A stretch of DNA of 64,000 nucleotides from Erigeron canadensis (GCF_010389155.1 NC_057762.1:30006055-30070054); one strand, 5' to 3'. Shown: positions 33,852 through 47,096, counted from the first letter of the stretch. Translations and numbers: made by a program. The notes: generated by a model from the letters alone, not told the origin.

Positions 33852-35292
33852 AATTTACCTTTTTCTATAATCTATAACTACTTAAAAAACAAACTAGACA
33901 TTCTATTTTTGGAATCTTTTAATCTCGATTTATTTTACATCAATTATTCATCTTACTCGCTGTCGTTACCACTACAGGTCGCCACCGTCACCATCGACAC
34001 GCCACCGCCTACACCGCCACATTACGTCGGGTATTCGTCGAGTTTATTCATATAAATATGAAGATTTAACTTAGTATAGAATATTAAAAGTAAATTTAGT
34101 ATATTATTTTACAAGTTCATTGGAGTTAAACTCGTGAAAAAAATTCTAGTTGTAATTCGTAGTATTTTTGTAATATTTGTATCTTTGTCATCTGGCATCT
34201 TGCTAGATGAATTTTATTTAATCTCTCTATTTAATTAAGAGATAATACTTTTTTTTCTTCCTATATGATATTCTTCTTTTCATGTTAAATAGTTTTTTTA
34301 CTTAGATGACATTTTTTTATAATTTTAATGTTTATTTATATATTGACATTTAAATCAATGTTCTTAGCGCTCGTGTGGCACTTCATTCGCCATGTGATTA
34401 CTGACCTACGTGGCGTTACCTTCCTGTCTTAAAGAAGGTAAATCTCATCGGCTGCCATTCTTTTTAGTTCTGTATGAACATATTCTTTTTATCAATTTAA
34501 AATAGCAAATAAAAAAAACTCATATATAAGATTAGTGCTCATGACCTTTAACTTCAAATACATATAAGTCTAAACATATTATACATCATATCTTCATAGA
34601 ATTCAGTCTTTGATATATAGAGCTTATTAGTAAGAATTGTACGATAAATAATATTTGATGGAAGAGTGGCTTTTAATCGCATAGTCATTAAATAAAATTC
34701 CAAGCCAAAATATATAAATCAATCGAACTCATTCTACTGGAACAATTTAAGTTTTTTTTTTTGTAAGGTGACTTTTCACATCCACCTCGACAAAATCGTT
34801 GAGATAATCTACAAACAATTTAAGTGAAACAACATTTCATTAACTTTGTAATACCAGTACTTAGGAATAAAATACTTAATAATCTATCAACAATTTAATT
34901 GAAACAATATTTCATTAACTTTGTAAAACTTATAAAATAATACTTTTAAATCCAAAAAGTTATCGAAGTCACTTTACAGGAACAATTTAATTAAAAGAAT
35001 ATTTTGCTAATTAACCTTGTAAAATTTAGGTTGAAGGGTAGGGCATCTTCCCTCCAAGCCGTTGTTGGATCACCATGAACACCACCTCTGGATGGTGACT
35101 TCTCTCCAATTTTGTTTCGGGAATTATGTGGGGTTGTTAACGTTATTAGGAAGAACCTTACCTTCAGCCTTTAATATAATACCACTTTTTACATCCAAAT
35201 ACTTGGTTAGTAATTGTATGCGCGATAGGTTTACGTCTATGGATGATGGACCATATATCAAAGCAAATTGTCTTTGGAAAATAGATATAAAC
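33852..35292. other. Intergenic, nothing coding
   Basis: A CCACCGCC-rich patch at 33965-34025 resembles, in reverse, the GGCGGTGG patch at the right window edge. The remainder is AT-rich. An open frame at 35062-35295 is not supported. Confidence 0.4.
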
Positions 35293-37138
35293 TAGTTGTA
35301 GAATCCGTACGTTGCCACGGGGTACGTTTTTGGCGAGCGTCTGAGTGAGTTGAGTGATAAAGTGAAAGCCCTGGGGAAACGGATGGTATACAATAATGTT
35401 TTGACAAATTTATGTCAATTATTTGAACCCAAACTTTAAAATTACAATTAACCATCTAGCAGACACAAATAATAACTATATTAATACTTTAAATGTTTCA
35501 TAAATGTAAAACGTAAGTATGATGAAAATTATTATATATTAAAAACATTATATATGTATAAAAACGGAAGAAAATAATCAAAAACCAACTTTTTATAAGT
35601 TAACCATAATTGTGTACAAATTGTATGATGAAAACCTGAGAACCCAAAAGTTTAGTGTCAATAAAAATGAAAACGAAAATTTTAATGTGGGATACAAGTT
35701 AAAAGATGAAAACTTTCATTAAAAAACAACTAAACATGTAGCAATACAATAAAAATAATGTAAATAATATTAAAATGTATAAAAACATGAACAATAACTA
35801 TACTAATGTTTTAAATGTAATATGAACGTAAGACGTAACGATGATAAAAGTTATTGTATAATGAAAACGCAATATGCATATAAAGACAAATGAAAATAAT
35901 CAAATACTAAATGTTTAAAAGTAAAATCGTAACTGTGTGAAAGTTGTTTGATAAGAACATGAGAATTTAAATGTTTGGTGTAACGAAAATGAAAACGAAA
36001 ACTTTGATGTGGGGTAAAGTTAAAAAATAAAAATTTGAGGGGGTTAAAACGAAATTTGGTTTAAATTTAAGGGGTTAAACCGAAATTTAGTTAAATTAGT
36101 ATGTGTTTTAAAAGCTTGTACATTCCACGCATAAAGTACTCGTACATTTACATAGGTTTTTAGTATATATAATAAAAATGAAAACAAAAAATTTAATGTG
36201 GGATACAAATTAAATGATGAAAAATTTCATTAAAAAAAACCAAACATGTAACAATACTATAAAAATAATGTAAAGAATATTAAGATGTATAAAAACATGA
36301 ACAATAATTATATTAATGTTTTAAATGTAACATGAATGTAAGACGTAACGATGATAAAAGTTATTGTATAATGAAAACGCAATATGTATAAAAGACAAAT
36401 GAAAATAATCAAAGACCAAATGTTTAAAAGTAAAATCGTAACTGTGTGAAAGTTGTTTGATAAGAACATGAGAATTTAAAAGTTTGGTGTCACGAAAATG
36501 AAAACAAAAACTTTGATGTGGGGTAAAGTTAAAAAATAGAAATTTGAGGGGGTTAAAACGAAATTTGGTTTAAATTTAAGGGGTTAAAACAAAATTTGGT
36601 TAGAATTAGTATGTGCTTTAAAAGCTTGTACATTCCACGCATAAAGTGCTTGTACATTTACATCAGCTTTTAGTATATATATAATAAAAATGAAAACGAA
36701 AATTTTAATGTGGGATACAAGTTAAAAGATAAAAATTTTCATTAAAAAAACAACCAAACATGTAGCAATACTATAAAAATAATGTAAAGAATATTAAGAT
36801 GTATAAAAACATGGACAATAACTATATTAATGTTTTAAATGTAACATGAACGTAAGACGTAACGATGATAAAAGTTATTGTATAATGAAAACGCAATATG
36901 TATAAAAAGACAAATGAAAATAATAAAAAACCAAATGTTTAAAAGTAAAACCGTAACTGCGTGAAAGTTGTTTGATGAAAACATGAGAATTTAAAAGTTT
37001 AGTGTCATGAAAATGAAAGCGAAAACTTTGATGTGGAGTAAAAGAAATTTGGTTAAAATTAGTATGTGTTTTAAAAACTTGTACATTACACACATAGAAT
37101 ACTTGTACATTTACATAGATTTTTAGTATATATATAAT
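35293..37138 (-). mobile_element. Possible Helitron with internal tandem units
   Basis: The left edge, read on the minus strand, has a GC hairpin (CCCCGTGGCAACGTACGG) about 10 bases before CTAG followed by T, as in Helitron 3' ends. The right edge reads TACTAAAAA, similar to Helitron 5' regions, but a clean TC start is not seen. No Rep/helicase is encoded. The call is tentative. Confidence 0.35.
35660..37138. repeat. Three tandem units of about 511 bp
   Basis: The anchor AATAAAAATGAAAAC recurs at 35660, 36171 and 36683 (spacings 511 and 512). The units align almost end to end, sharing AATGTGGGATACAA, AACATGTA(G/A)CAATAC, CGTAAGACGTAACGATG and TTGTACATTCCACGC. The third unit is shortened by an internal deletion near 37040. 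A more diverged partial unit lies at about 35460-35659. Confidence 0.9.
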
Positions 37139-38360
37139 ACATAATACATACATCTTATTGATTAACTCGAATTTTTATAACGCAGTTAACCAAAAACTTA
37201 AAATACATTTGTCATATTATTATCTTTCGGTAAAAGTTAAAATTTGGTAATTAAGTTTCAACACGAAACATGGCACAAACCTACACCGTGATTTTGAGTT
37301 AAGGTTAAATAGGTTTGGATCATAAACCGGTCAACACGACTAACACGTTAAATGTAAAAGTGGGTTGACATTTTCAGCTCGTTTATGACTGCCAACTCGT
37401 TTAATTAACACTACATGTATAAAATTTAAGTATACAAAATTCAAAATGTTTAGTTCCAAACATTGTAATTTATGCCCTTTTTTTTTTATCTTTGATATCT
37501 AATGTATATTGTCAATATTTTGTAATTGCTTATTGACATGCGTTGTACGTAAATAATTTACAAGTTTATTAGGTCAGTTGGGTTCGTTCAAACTAATTTT
37601 GACATAAACATTAAATGAGTCGAGTCTGAATTGAAGATCTAAATCACAACGTCAACCTTACCCGACCCAAACACAAGGCGATTATCTATCATCCCCTATA
37701 ACAAATGTATCAGACAAACATTGTCAATTCACATAAAATTGCATGTCAACTTAAATTAACAAGAAGTATGAAATTATGAATCTCTAAGAATAATATATTA
37801 AAAAAAAGGTAAATGAGTGAGAACTCTCTGGTCCCATGTACCGTTTTTGGTATTGATCATAGCACACACCGCATAGAACTCATGTCCGGTAAGTCATCAT
37901 TCTCACACATGGGATCACAAGATATAGTTTCTCTACTTGTCATTAACAAGTTTTAAACCTGTAACCTCAGCCCGATGATGGTATCACCGGGTTTCATCCT
38001 GTTAAAATCATGAAATCTTTTATAATTAAGTAATTCATGAGTTTAAATCTATTAAATTAAATTTATTTTTATATATAAGTATATAACAAACTTAAATAAA
38101 TGAAAGATGATATATTTATCATATGATCATTTGATATATTTAATACTGGCTTGTATTATATAACATGATAGGTACTTAGGTATATATTTGTTTAAATGAA
38201 TGATATCAACGGATTGATATCGATCAGTGTATTTTATCACTTTTCTTAAAGTTTACACTGAAGCTTGAATATGAAAATGGTGTCCACTACTAGTGTAACT
38301 GTGCAAGTATGATACATAAATATAAAATACAAATAAATTTAAAACTATATATAAAGTACT
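37139..38360. other. Intergenic, nothing recognised
   Basis: AT-rich DNA with scattered ACCCGACCC-type motifs seen in old MITEs. No gene. Confidence 0.4.
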
Positions 38361-38737
38361 CAGAAAAAAATCTTAGAGGGGACAAAATTAAAAAATCCGT
38401 AAAATTTAAATATGAAAGGGGTCAAAGTGTTAAAAATCTATAAAAAAAATTTTTAAAATCGATGAAAAATTTGAAAATACATGACAAAATCTAAATTTTG
38501 AGGGGGGCAATTGTCCTATTTGCCCCCCCATGTGGTACCGCCCATGGCGGTACTAAAGTGGGGGCAAGTGGGTCCAATGCCCCCCTCCAAATTTACATTT
38601 TGTCATGTATTTTTAAATTTTTCATAAATTTTTAAAAAATTTATATAGGTTTTTAACATTTTGCCCCCTTTTAAAGTTATTTTTCATAAGTTTTCTAAGT
38701 TTGCTCCCTTTGGAGTTTTTTCCTGGTACCGCCTCTG
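38361..38737. mobile_element. Inverted pair of hAT MITEs
   Basis: 38361-38543 is a minus-oriented and 38544-38737 a plus-oriented copy of the MITE found singly at 57846-58043. The copies meet at GGTACCGCCCATGGCGGTAC. Each has the G/C-run block (CCCCCCTCCAAATTT or its complement) and the plus copy ends CCTGGTACCGCCTCTG. The outer end of the minus copy has lost part of its terminus. Confidence 0.8.
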
Positions 38738-39668
38738 TATATAGAGCAGAGTATAGATAAGGACCATATGCTATGCATAGTTCATAGTTGCATACACAAG
38801 TCTTGAGTATCCAACCGCGCATGCGATCAAAACATGGCCCATAATCCATTATCTCATATGGTCAGTTTTGGAGATTTTTTTTTTCCATAAATTTGGTGTT
38901 CTTATTTCCAACTCTTTTTCATTTAAATAGATCTTTCAAAGTATAATAAATTATACTCAACGCACTAATTATTGCACTATAGAAAAATGTATCTAAAAAA
39001 TAAAAGTGAAAAAGATACTTAATTTGAAAATTTTAATTTGGTATGACTCGACAGTGAGTGTATGACCGACTAACACATGTTCAATTTTACTTGAGACAGG
39101 GGAGGGGGCATGACGGAGGTGCAGGTGCAGGAGCAGGTAAATAGAAATTGGAATTTTTAAATTTTGAAAATTGAGAAATAAAAATTTTGAAAAAAAAAAT
39201 TATAATAACAAAATGTTTTCACTTTATCCATTGAAAAGTTCAAAAAAACTATGTTTTTGGAAAACATTTTTTATATATGATTTGATTGTGTGGAAAAAAA
39301 ATAATGTTTTTTTCAACTAAACGCATCATAGAATTCTTTATTTGTTTTGCTTAAGATCTATTATGATCTTGTTATATACTACCATAAATGATTTTTAGTT
39401 TTTAAAGTCAATGAAGACAATGTTTTTTGTCAGTATAAATTGACCCTTGAAGCAAATGTTTGGTTGCGAAGTATTAATTGAAAAAATTGAACCATTTTAA
39501 GTCATAAATTGTAATTTTTTACTTAAAGATAGACAATATATGTAAATCATGTCAACTTGAAAGACTAAAAATGTAATTCACTCTAAACTTTTTAACGTTT
39601 AATTTTGGAGCTAGGGGAGTATACGTAACCCAACTAAATCATCAAACCTAAAATTTGTGGTAAAACCA
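38738..39668. other. Intergenic, nothing recognised
   Basis: AT-rich, no gene or bounded repeat seen. Confidence 0.4.
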
Positions 39669-39685
39669 AAGAAATCTCCTCGGTT

Positions 39686-39933
39686 TTTTTGTTTTTTTAA
39701 AGGTGTATTTCGATTCAGACATGGTTGAAGGTAATTTTAACCAACAATCATTGGACCTCATGAGATGCTGAGCATACGCTGCAGTCTCTCAACCCCCTTC
39801 TTTATTCCTAGATGGGAAACCCAAGGATTGTGTCAGTCGAAAATCGAAACCACAACCTTGGGGGAAAACCCACCGGGCCCCACATAGTGGGAAGTGTAAA
39901 CACCTCTGGCCACTGGGGTTTAAGCCAGTGGTT
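39686..39933 (-). mobile_element. SINE (family 2), second copy with target duplication
   Basis: A 248-bp minus-strand relative of 33593-33839: AACCACTGGCTTAAACCCC head, A box TGGCCAGAGGTG, degenerate B box. The flanks AAGAAATCTCCTCGGTT (39669-39685) and AAGAAATCTCCTCAGTT (39934-39950) form a 17-bp duplication with one mismatch. Confidence 0.85.
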
Positions 39934-40021
39934 AAGAAATCTCCTCAGTTGATTTGTGTTTCTTTGGCTTATCATTTTAATGTAACGTTTTAAAATATTA
40001 ATTTTGGAAATCTTTGCATTA

Positions 40022-41914
40022 GGGTGGGGGGAGGGCTTGCCCACTCCTTCCCTCCTCTCCCCTCCCTGATTTTTCTTCTCCTCCCTCCCCTCCCCGATTG
40101 CTAGGAGCACCTCGTCACCCCTCCCCTCCCCTCCCCACTCTTTTCTATTTAATTTAATTTCTATTTATTTTTAAAACTAAAACATTTTATTTAATAAATT
40201 AAAACTAATACAACTTAAAACACAATTAAAACACATAATTTTATTTTAACACACAGAAATAAGTAACACATACAACTAAGGCGCCGACTATCCGTACTGC
40301 TCACAAAGGGCGCGTTTATGCGCCAAAACCATCTCCAACATCGGCCCGCTGAGGTGATCGTGTGGCCTGATCACGAAGTCCATATCATTCTGTCGCTGCT
40401 GACTCTGGACCATCCGTGTCATCTCCTCCTCCCGTTTCTTCCTAGCCTCCTCCGCCGCCATATAACTATCCATCATCGCTTTCTGCATCTGCATCTTCTC
40501 CTCCCGAGCTCGTTTTTTATCCTCATTGTCGCATTTCAACTCCGTGACCATCTTCAAGAACTCCTCAGATGTAGTAGAGGCGGAAGGAGCAGCCTGCTTA
40601 CCCTTAGCTTCACGGCAGGGTGGCACGGGTCTAGCATGATGTAATGGTGCATCATCCATGTCGTTCCCTCCCTCCTCTTCTTGCTCCAAGTGGTCCTCAT
40701 TCAAGTCAATATGGACCGACGGCTCCCCTGATGAACGTACATGGACAGACCCTTCCGTTCTTGCCCTTTTGCTACCCGACTCCTCACAAATCCCCTCCAA
40801 AGTAAGAACCTCCGACCATTTCGGTCCTCTCCTCAAAACCTGTCACGCCTCTACATGCGGAAACCCGGACTTGTTATTGTATTTCCGCATATACAATGCC
40901 ACGGCCGACTTAAACACATCCTCGTCACTTTGGCCACTCGGCATCTTACTTTTCTTCACATTGTAAATACCACAAAAACCCGACACCTTATGCTTCAAAT
41001 CCTTCCATTTCGACCAACACATTTTTGGGGTACGTCCTGACTCACGGTTCAAGTGTGAGTCCAACTGAAACTTCACCTTCTTCCAAAACGAACCCGCCGT
41101 TTGGGCGTTTCTGACGTATGGATCCTCGGAAACGTTTAACCAAGCTTTTGCCAAACACGCCTCTTCATCCTTCCCCCAATTTCGACACTCTCTTTTACCT
41201 TTAACCGAGACTTGGGTCTCGGGTATTGCTTCCACCTCTTCCTCCTCCACCTCTTTTTCTTCTTCTTCTTCTTCATCTTGAACCTGTTGACTCGCGAAGT
41301 GTGATGATGAACCACCCGCGAAACCCGAAAACCCGGGTTGAGTTTCATTTGCAAAACCCGAAAACCCGGTATTCGGTTGGACACTTGACGGGACAGATTC
41401 GAAAAACAATGGATCCATACTATTCAAGAAATCTTCAAAACGTTGTGGCCTATACACATCTTCGGCCGTATTTTTTTTGCGAAGGAGGAGGTGGTATAAT
41501 ATCGCGATTGTTTGGCGGTGGCGCGTTTCTGCGTTTTTTGGGTAGATTTGAGTAACTGGGTTCTTTTGGTTTCTTCCCCCTATTCATTTTTGTGGGTTTA
41601 GATGGATGATTTGATTGGAAAAAAAAAATAAAGAAGAAAGAAAGGAGCAGGGCGTCGGCCAGAAAAAAAAAAAAAAGAGGAAAAGTGAAGAAGAAAAGAG
41701 AAAGAGAAGAGAAAGAGAGAATTTTTTTTTTTTTTTCAACTGTTCATGTGGGACCCATGGCTTTTTTTTTTCTTTTTTTTTTGTAACATTCAAATTTTTG
41801 GACACCCAAACCGGCACCACTGTGCCCGGTCTCCTCCCCACCCAACCGGTACCGGGGGGTCGAGGCGGTGTGCCACCCGGTACCGGTTCGGTGCCTACTC
41901 CACTCCGTCCAGCC
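40022..41914 (-). mobile_element. Harbinger-type element carrying only the Myb-like ORF1
   Basis: TTA flanks both ends (40019-40021 and 41915-41917). The left end GGGTGGGGGGAGGG and the reversed right end GGCTGGACGGAGTGG are imperfect inverted repeats. The subterminal DNA is unusually C/T-rich at the left (40036-40135) and holds repeated GGTACCGG at the right. Length is 1,893 bp. The transposase gene is absent, so it depends on another element. Confidence 0.7.
40288..41587 (-). pseudogene. Harbinger ORF1: Myb/SANT-like plus NAM-associated C-terminal domain, broken
   Basis: Starts at ATG 41587 with a basic/Pro-rich head (PSYSNLPKKRRNAPP). A one-base slip in an A-run near 41473 changes frame. 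Downstream the protein has an FSGFA repeat, a Glu-run, a Myb/SANT-like domain (NWGKDEEACLAKAWL ... FWKKV ... SKWKDL) and a coiled, Lys/Glu-rich C-terminal region (KKRAREEKMQMQKAM) ending near 40288. An in-frame TGA at 40843-40845 interrupts the PKW region, where this family has Trp (TGG to TGA). In the superfamily this protein partners the nuclease and binds the TIRs. Genes of this type are often misnamed glutathione S-transferase T3-like. Confidence 0.8.
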
Positions 41915-41917
41915 TTA

Positions 41918-43504
41918 AGTAAAACAATATTATACTTTTTCCCCTGTATTAAAGAGAAATATATATTTTTTCAAAATTTAAAATATTTCTTTTACTTAAC
42001 ATTTATTTTGAACCGAAAAATACATAGATAATTTGTTGGGAGTTGTGATGGTGAAATATTAAATGTTAGAAATAGGAATCTGATCAGTGATCACTAGCCT
42101 ACTTGGATTTTATTAGGAGATACTCGCTTCGAATGAGTTGATAACGTCTCCATTGACTATGTCCAACCTGTAGTTCCACTCAGTATCAATTTTTTGAGAT
42201 ATAATACCGATCCTTCATTCCTTCCCATATGTGTATGAAAAATAAACCATTTGATTTACATTGATTTACTATTCCTAATACCAGCATGATGTAGGATAAA
42301 TATATATGGATTGTATCATAAGGAAATTCCAATATGTCTCATACATGATTCGTGCGTATGAAATAAATTGTGGTAGAACTAAATTAAACGATCGAAACTA
42401 AATTATAATAAACAGTAATGATAAATATAATATATGTTTAGTTAGGGTTTTGAATTTACCTTAAATTTTTGAACCACATCAATATAATAGTAGATGATGA
42501 CAAATTGGTTTGTGATTTCAAAAATGCATGTTTACATATTTGCTATCATAAACTTGAATTGTACCAATTAGGTTCAAAGTAATAGTCACAAAAATCTTGT
42601 GACCACTATTTAAACCAATCAACAACGTGATATTATTCATTGCAATCTGCATCTTAAAATCTAAGTTTGGTTGAGAGTGTTAAAAAGAGTAATGATTCAT
42701 AACTCATAATGATAAATTGATAATTTTAGATCTATTTGATGCATCAAAATGAAAGGGTTCTGGATCGTTACCACAAACTTAATAGTAGTAAAGCATTACC
42801 CTGAAAAATTATAAGACAAATTAAAATGTACCAATCATAATATTCTATTTCATTAACAATAATTCAATGATTAAGATTCAACTTAATATTTTCGAATTTA
42901 CCTTGAATAATCCTCTCATCTCCTCTCCTTAATTTTACAAATGTGATAAATGAATCACAAACCCATATAACAAATAGCAAAATACAAAAATTTAGGTTTT
43001 GTTAAACAAAGAGTTGTGGTTATGATACATTAATAAAATAGTTATATGCTTATCATAAAACTTAGAAGATGAATTTTTGATATACAAATACAATTCTTTT
43101 ATAAACATTAAACATTTTTCTTAAAATTTTTATCAATGCAGCACCTAATTCGTTTTATTACTTTGATATTTTCTTTCACATTACCTATTTTCAATCAAAC
43201 ATGCGCCCGTTACTCTCATCCACATGGCTTTATTTGACCAATCTATTTTCATTAATAACATCTTTTTCACTCAATAATCAAAACACGACAAAATACTGGA
43301 TTCTTAAAATAATACAGTAAAAAAAGGACCTAAAAAGTCGTAGGTTGATAAATCACTAAATATCTCGTACTTGATTTCAATAAATAAATAAATTTATTAT
43401 TATATTATATGATCCTTATCAATAGGCTATTAGTAGCTATCCAAGATACTAACACAAATAGTAACAGTTGTTACGATTCTTGATTCCACACTATCTTTGT
43501 TTCC
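41918..43504. other. Intergenic upstream of the OPT gene
   Basis: AT-rich, without gene or bounded repeat. Confidence 0.4.
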
Positions 43505-43511
43505 TATAAAA
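43505..43511 (+). promoter_or_regulatory. TATA box of the OPT transporter gene
   Basis: TATAAAA, 92-98 bp before the ATG at 43603, in a sparse AT context. A CT-rich leader precedes the start codon. Confidence 0.6.
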
Positions 43512-43602
43512 ACTACACTATTTTCTCATCCTCCTTAAACAACCCACAAAACAAAAAATATACTATATTTTTTATTCCTAGTTTTTTTTTTTTTCTTTCA
43601 TC

Positions 43603-46600
43603 ATGGCTGGCCAAGAGAAACCAAACGAACCACCAGCCAAGGAAAAAGAAAAAGAAGTCGAGCTGGACGAAACCGAAAACGACGTTTGCCCGATAAAAGA
43701 AGTCGAACTAACGGTACCAAAAACCGATGATCCAACAATGCCGGTACTCACATTTAGAATGTGGGTGTTGGGAATAACATCATGTGTCGTGTTATCATTT
43801 GTGAACCAGTTTTATTGGTACCGAACCGAGCCGTTGTCGATTGGTTCGATAGCTGCACAAGTGGCTACGGTCCCACTAGGTCACTTAATGGCTAGGACTA
43901 TAACGGAACGTGTGTTTTTTAAGGATAAGTGGTGTGAGTTTACGTTGAATCCGGGTCCGTTTAATATTAAGGAACATGTTTTGATCACGATTTTCGCTAA
44001 TTCGGGTGCTGGTGGTGCTTATGCTACTCATATTTTGAGTGCTGTTAAGCTTTTTTATAAGAAACAGTTGGCTTTTCTTCCTGCCTTTATTGTCATGCTC
44101 ACCACTCAGGTATAATTTATAATTATACGAGTATATATTTGAATCATGATTATTTATGTATACCGATGTGAAAAAATATGCAAAATTTAGATACCCTTAA
44201 AGGGCTATATTAACTTATTTGTCTTTTGTTGTTATTGGGTTTATCATGTTATTTGTATGATGTTTTTGGTTTTTTTTCGTTCTTTTTATTGGGTCTATGT
44301 GGGTAATTAAAATACGTCATTGGGTTTTGTTGGTTACCCATGAAATCAATTATTATTTCAATCATAATTTGACTAAAAACCTAATGTTGGATAGTGAATC
44401 ATCTACTACTTGTTTAGATATACTATATTAATTTTGACCATACAACTAGTATTTGTGCTGAATTTTTAAGGGTCAAGAATACTTTGACAGAAATTTTGTT
44501 GTTTGTTGTGAAAGTGAGTGTTACACTGTTACTAAATAATTTGAACTTGTAAATGGTGTATAGGTTTTGGGGTTTGGATGGGCTGGCATTTTCCGGCGGT
44601 TTCTGGTGGAGCCCGCTGAGATGTGGTGGCCGTCGAACTTGGTTCAGGTCTCCTTATTCAGGTATTTGTTATTGTTTGATGCCTAACTGTAAAATGAAGT
44701 GATTTGGACACCAAAAGTATTTACTGCTGGTATTGTACCATGTTGTGTTGACTTTTTTAAAATCTTGTGTTGACTTTATTGCTGTATACTGGTACAAAGT
44801 GATTTTCTTCTAGCGATTAGTGTCTGCAAATTAATTCAACTTTACTTCGTCTACGTATCCAACTCTCAAATATTGCTATTTCATGTACGAATGGTACTTC
44901 GGAAAAGTAAGACCGGATGCACACACTAGCAAATAGCAATCTATTCAATGTACTTTAAAGATACATATAGTCATATATACCTATAGAGAGTAATCCATAC
45001 ATCAAATTAGCTCATATTTTCTTCACGTATTTATATACATGTATGCTGAAGTTTTAAAAGATTTTGATAAAATAATTGTATGCTACTTGTTGCAGGTCGT
45101 TGCATGAGAAAGAAAAGAGACCGAAGGGTGGCACAACTAGAACCCAGTTCTTTGTCATTGTGTTAATATGCAGCTTTGCTTACTATATACTTCCAGGATA
45201 TTTTTTACAAATATTAACTTCAATTTCTTGGGTATGTTGGATCAACAAAAAGTCAGTTCTTGTTAACCAACTCGGATCAGGACAAAATGGTTTTGGAATC
45301 GGTTCATTTGGGATGGATTGGTCAACTATCGCATCATACCTTGGCACTCCTTTAGCCAGCCCATGGTTTGCCACCGCAAATGTGGCTGTAGGATTCTGTT
45401 TGATGATGTTTGTAGTCTCACCGTTAGGTTATTGGTTCAATATTTATCGAGCCAAGAACTTCCCTTTCTACTCGAATGAACTCTTTCAGGCCGATGGTTC
45501 ACATTACAATACATCTGCGATTATTAACTCCAATTTTCAGCTTGATAAAATGGCTTACGAAAAACAAGGCCCTTTATACATGAGTACCTTCTTTGCCATG
45601 ACATACGGTCTTGGTTTTGCTACACTTTCTGCCACCATTGTTCATGTCCTCCTCTACAATGGACGGTATGTTCATTACTTACTATTCTTAAATAGAGTTT
45701 CTTCTCCTGTAACGTAAAATGACATTTTTTTTTTGGATATGATCAGGGATATACTGGATAAGATTAGAGGAGCACTTGGAAAGTCTAAAAAGGATGACGT
45801 ACACACAAGGCTTATGCGGGCATATAAACCGGTGCCAATGTGGTGGTTTATTGTCATTCTTGTGCTGAACATTGCCTTGATTTTATTTGCTTGCCATCAT
45901 TACGCCGATATTCTTCAGTTGCCATGGTGGGGTGTCTTGTTGGCTTGTGCAGTTGCCATAACCTTCACCCTACCAATTGGTATAATTGCCGCCACCACAA
46001 ACCAGGTAAACAGAAGGTTTAAGTTTAAATTGTAGCATTTCTTGCCAGATATTTGAAGATTTTTTAGTATTCTGTTTTGGATTTCTTTTTGACATTTGTT
46101 AAATTTCTTTTTGAACAGCAACCAGGTTTGAACATTATCACAGAGTATATGATAGGATATCTGTATCCTGGACGCCCCGTTGCAAATATGTGCTTTAAAA
46201 CTTATGGATATATCAGCATGGCTCAAGCTTTGACGTTCGTATCAGACTTCAAACTTGGACATTACATGAAGATCCCACCTAGAGCAATGTTCATGGCCCA
46301 AGTAAGTTTAAATATGTTAATCCATTTTAAGATGTGTGAACTATGAAAGGTTTACATAACGATACTGACTATGTTGTTTCTCCATCTTAACTTATAGGTT
46401 CTCGGAACAATCATATCAGTCATTATATATCAAATAACGGCATGGACGCTAATGGCGACCATCCCTAACCTTTGTGACAAACAATTGCTTCCAAAAGACA
46501 GCGAATGGACGTGTCCCATGGACCATGTGTTTTATGATGCTTCTGTCATATGGGGTCTTGTTGGTCCACAAAGAATCTTTGGTAACCTTGGGGTCTACTC

Positions 46601-47015
46601 TGACGTCAACTATTTCTTCTTGATTGGAGCCATTTTGCCTTTTCTGGGTTGGTTAGCTCACAAGTGTTTCCCAAAGCAGAATTGGATTCGACTAATACAT
46701 TTTCCTGTCTTGTTGGGTGCCACTGCAATGATGCCACCTGCTACTGCTGTGAACTACACAAGTTGGATCTTTTTCGCGTTTCTTTCAGGTTATGTTGCTT
46801 TCAGGTTCTACCCAAAAGCGTGGTCACGTTACAATTATATTCTTTCGGGTGGTCTTGATGCTGGAACAGCTTTCATGAGCATTGCTTTGTTCCTGGGATT
46901 GCAATCTTCTGGGGTTGCGCTGAACTGGTGGGGGAATAATGGTGAAGGCTGCCCACTCGCTACTTGTCCAACTGCCACGGGTGTCGTTGTCCCTGATTGT
47001 CCTGTTTTTAGTTAG
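43603..47015 (+). CDS. Oligopeptide transporter, OPT family (OPT1/OPT5-like)
   Basis: Six exons: 43603-44109, 44564-44661, 45096-45665, 45747-46005, 46119-46301, 46398-47015. All introns are GT-AG with matching phases; the product is 744 residues, normal for plant OPTs. A charged cytosolic N-terminus (1-48) precedes many hydrophobic segments. Family signatures are [10 protein letters not shown] (from about 116) and KIPPRAMF (about 529-536). The protein is a multi-pass membrane, proton-coupled carrier of small peptides; related plant members also move metal chelates or glutathione. Substrate cannot be read from sequence. The sequence resembles the OPT1/OPT5 clade ([12 protein letters not shown]). 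It lies tail-to-tail with the U-box gene, stop codons 406 bp apart. Confidence 0.95.
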
Positions 47016-47096
47016 TTTAGTGACATTAGATCCATGTCTTTCTACTTGTTTAACAACTTTTTTTGTTATTTTTAGCGGTTGATTGGATATACTGTT

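Noticed and set aside
35062..35295. 77-codon frame on the plus strand
   Set aside because: No known domain; probably transposon-derived noise.
37850..37990. Possible SINE
   Set aside because: Weak B-box-like GGTTTAAAACTTG only; no tail or duplication.
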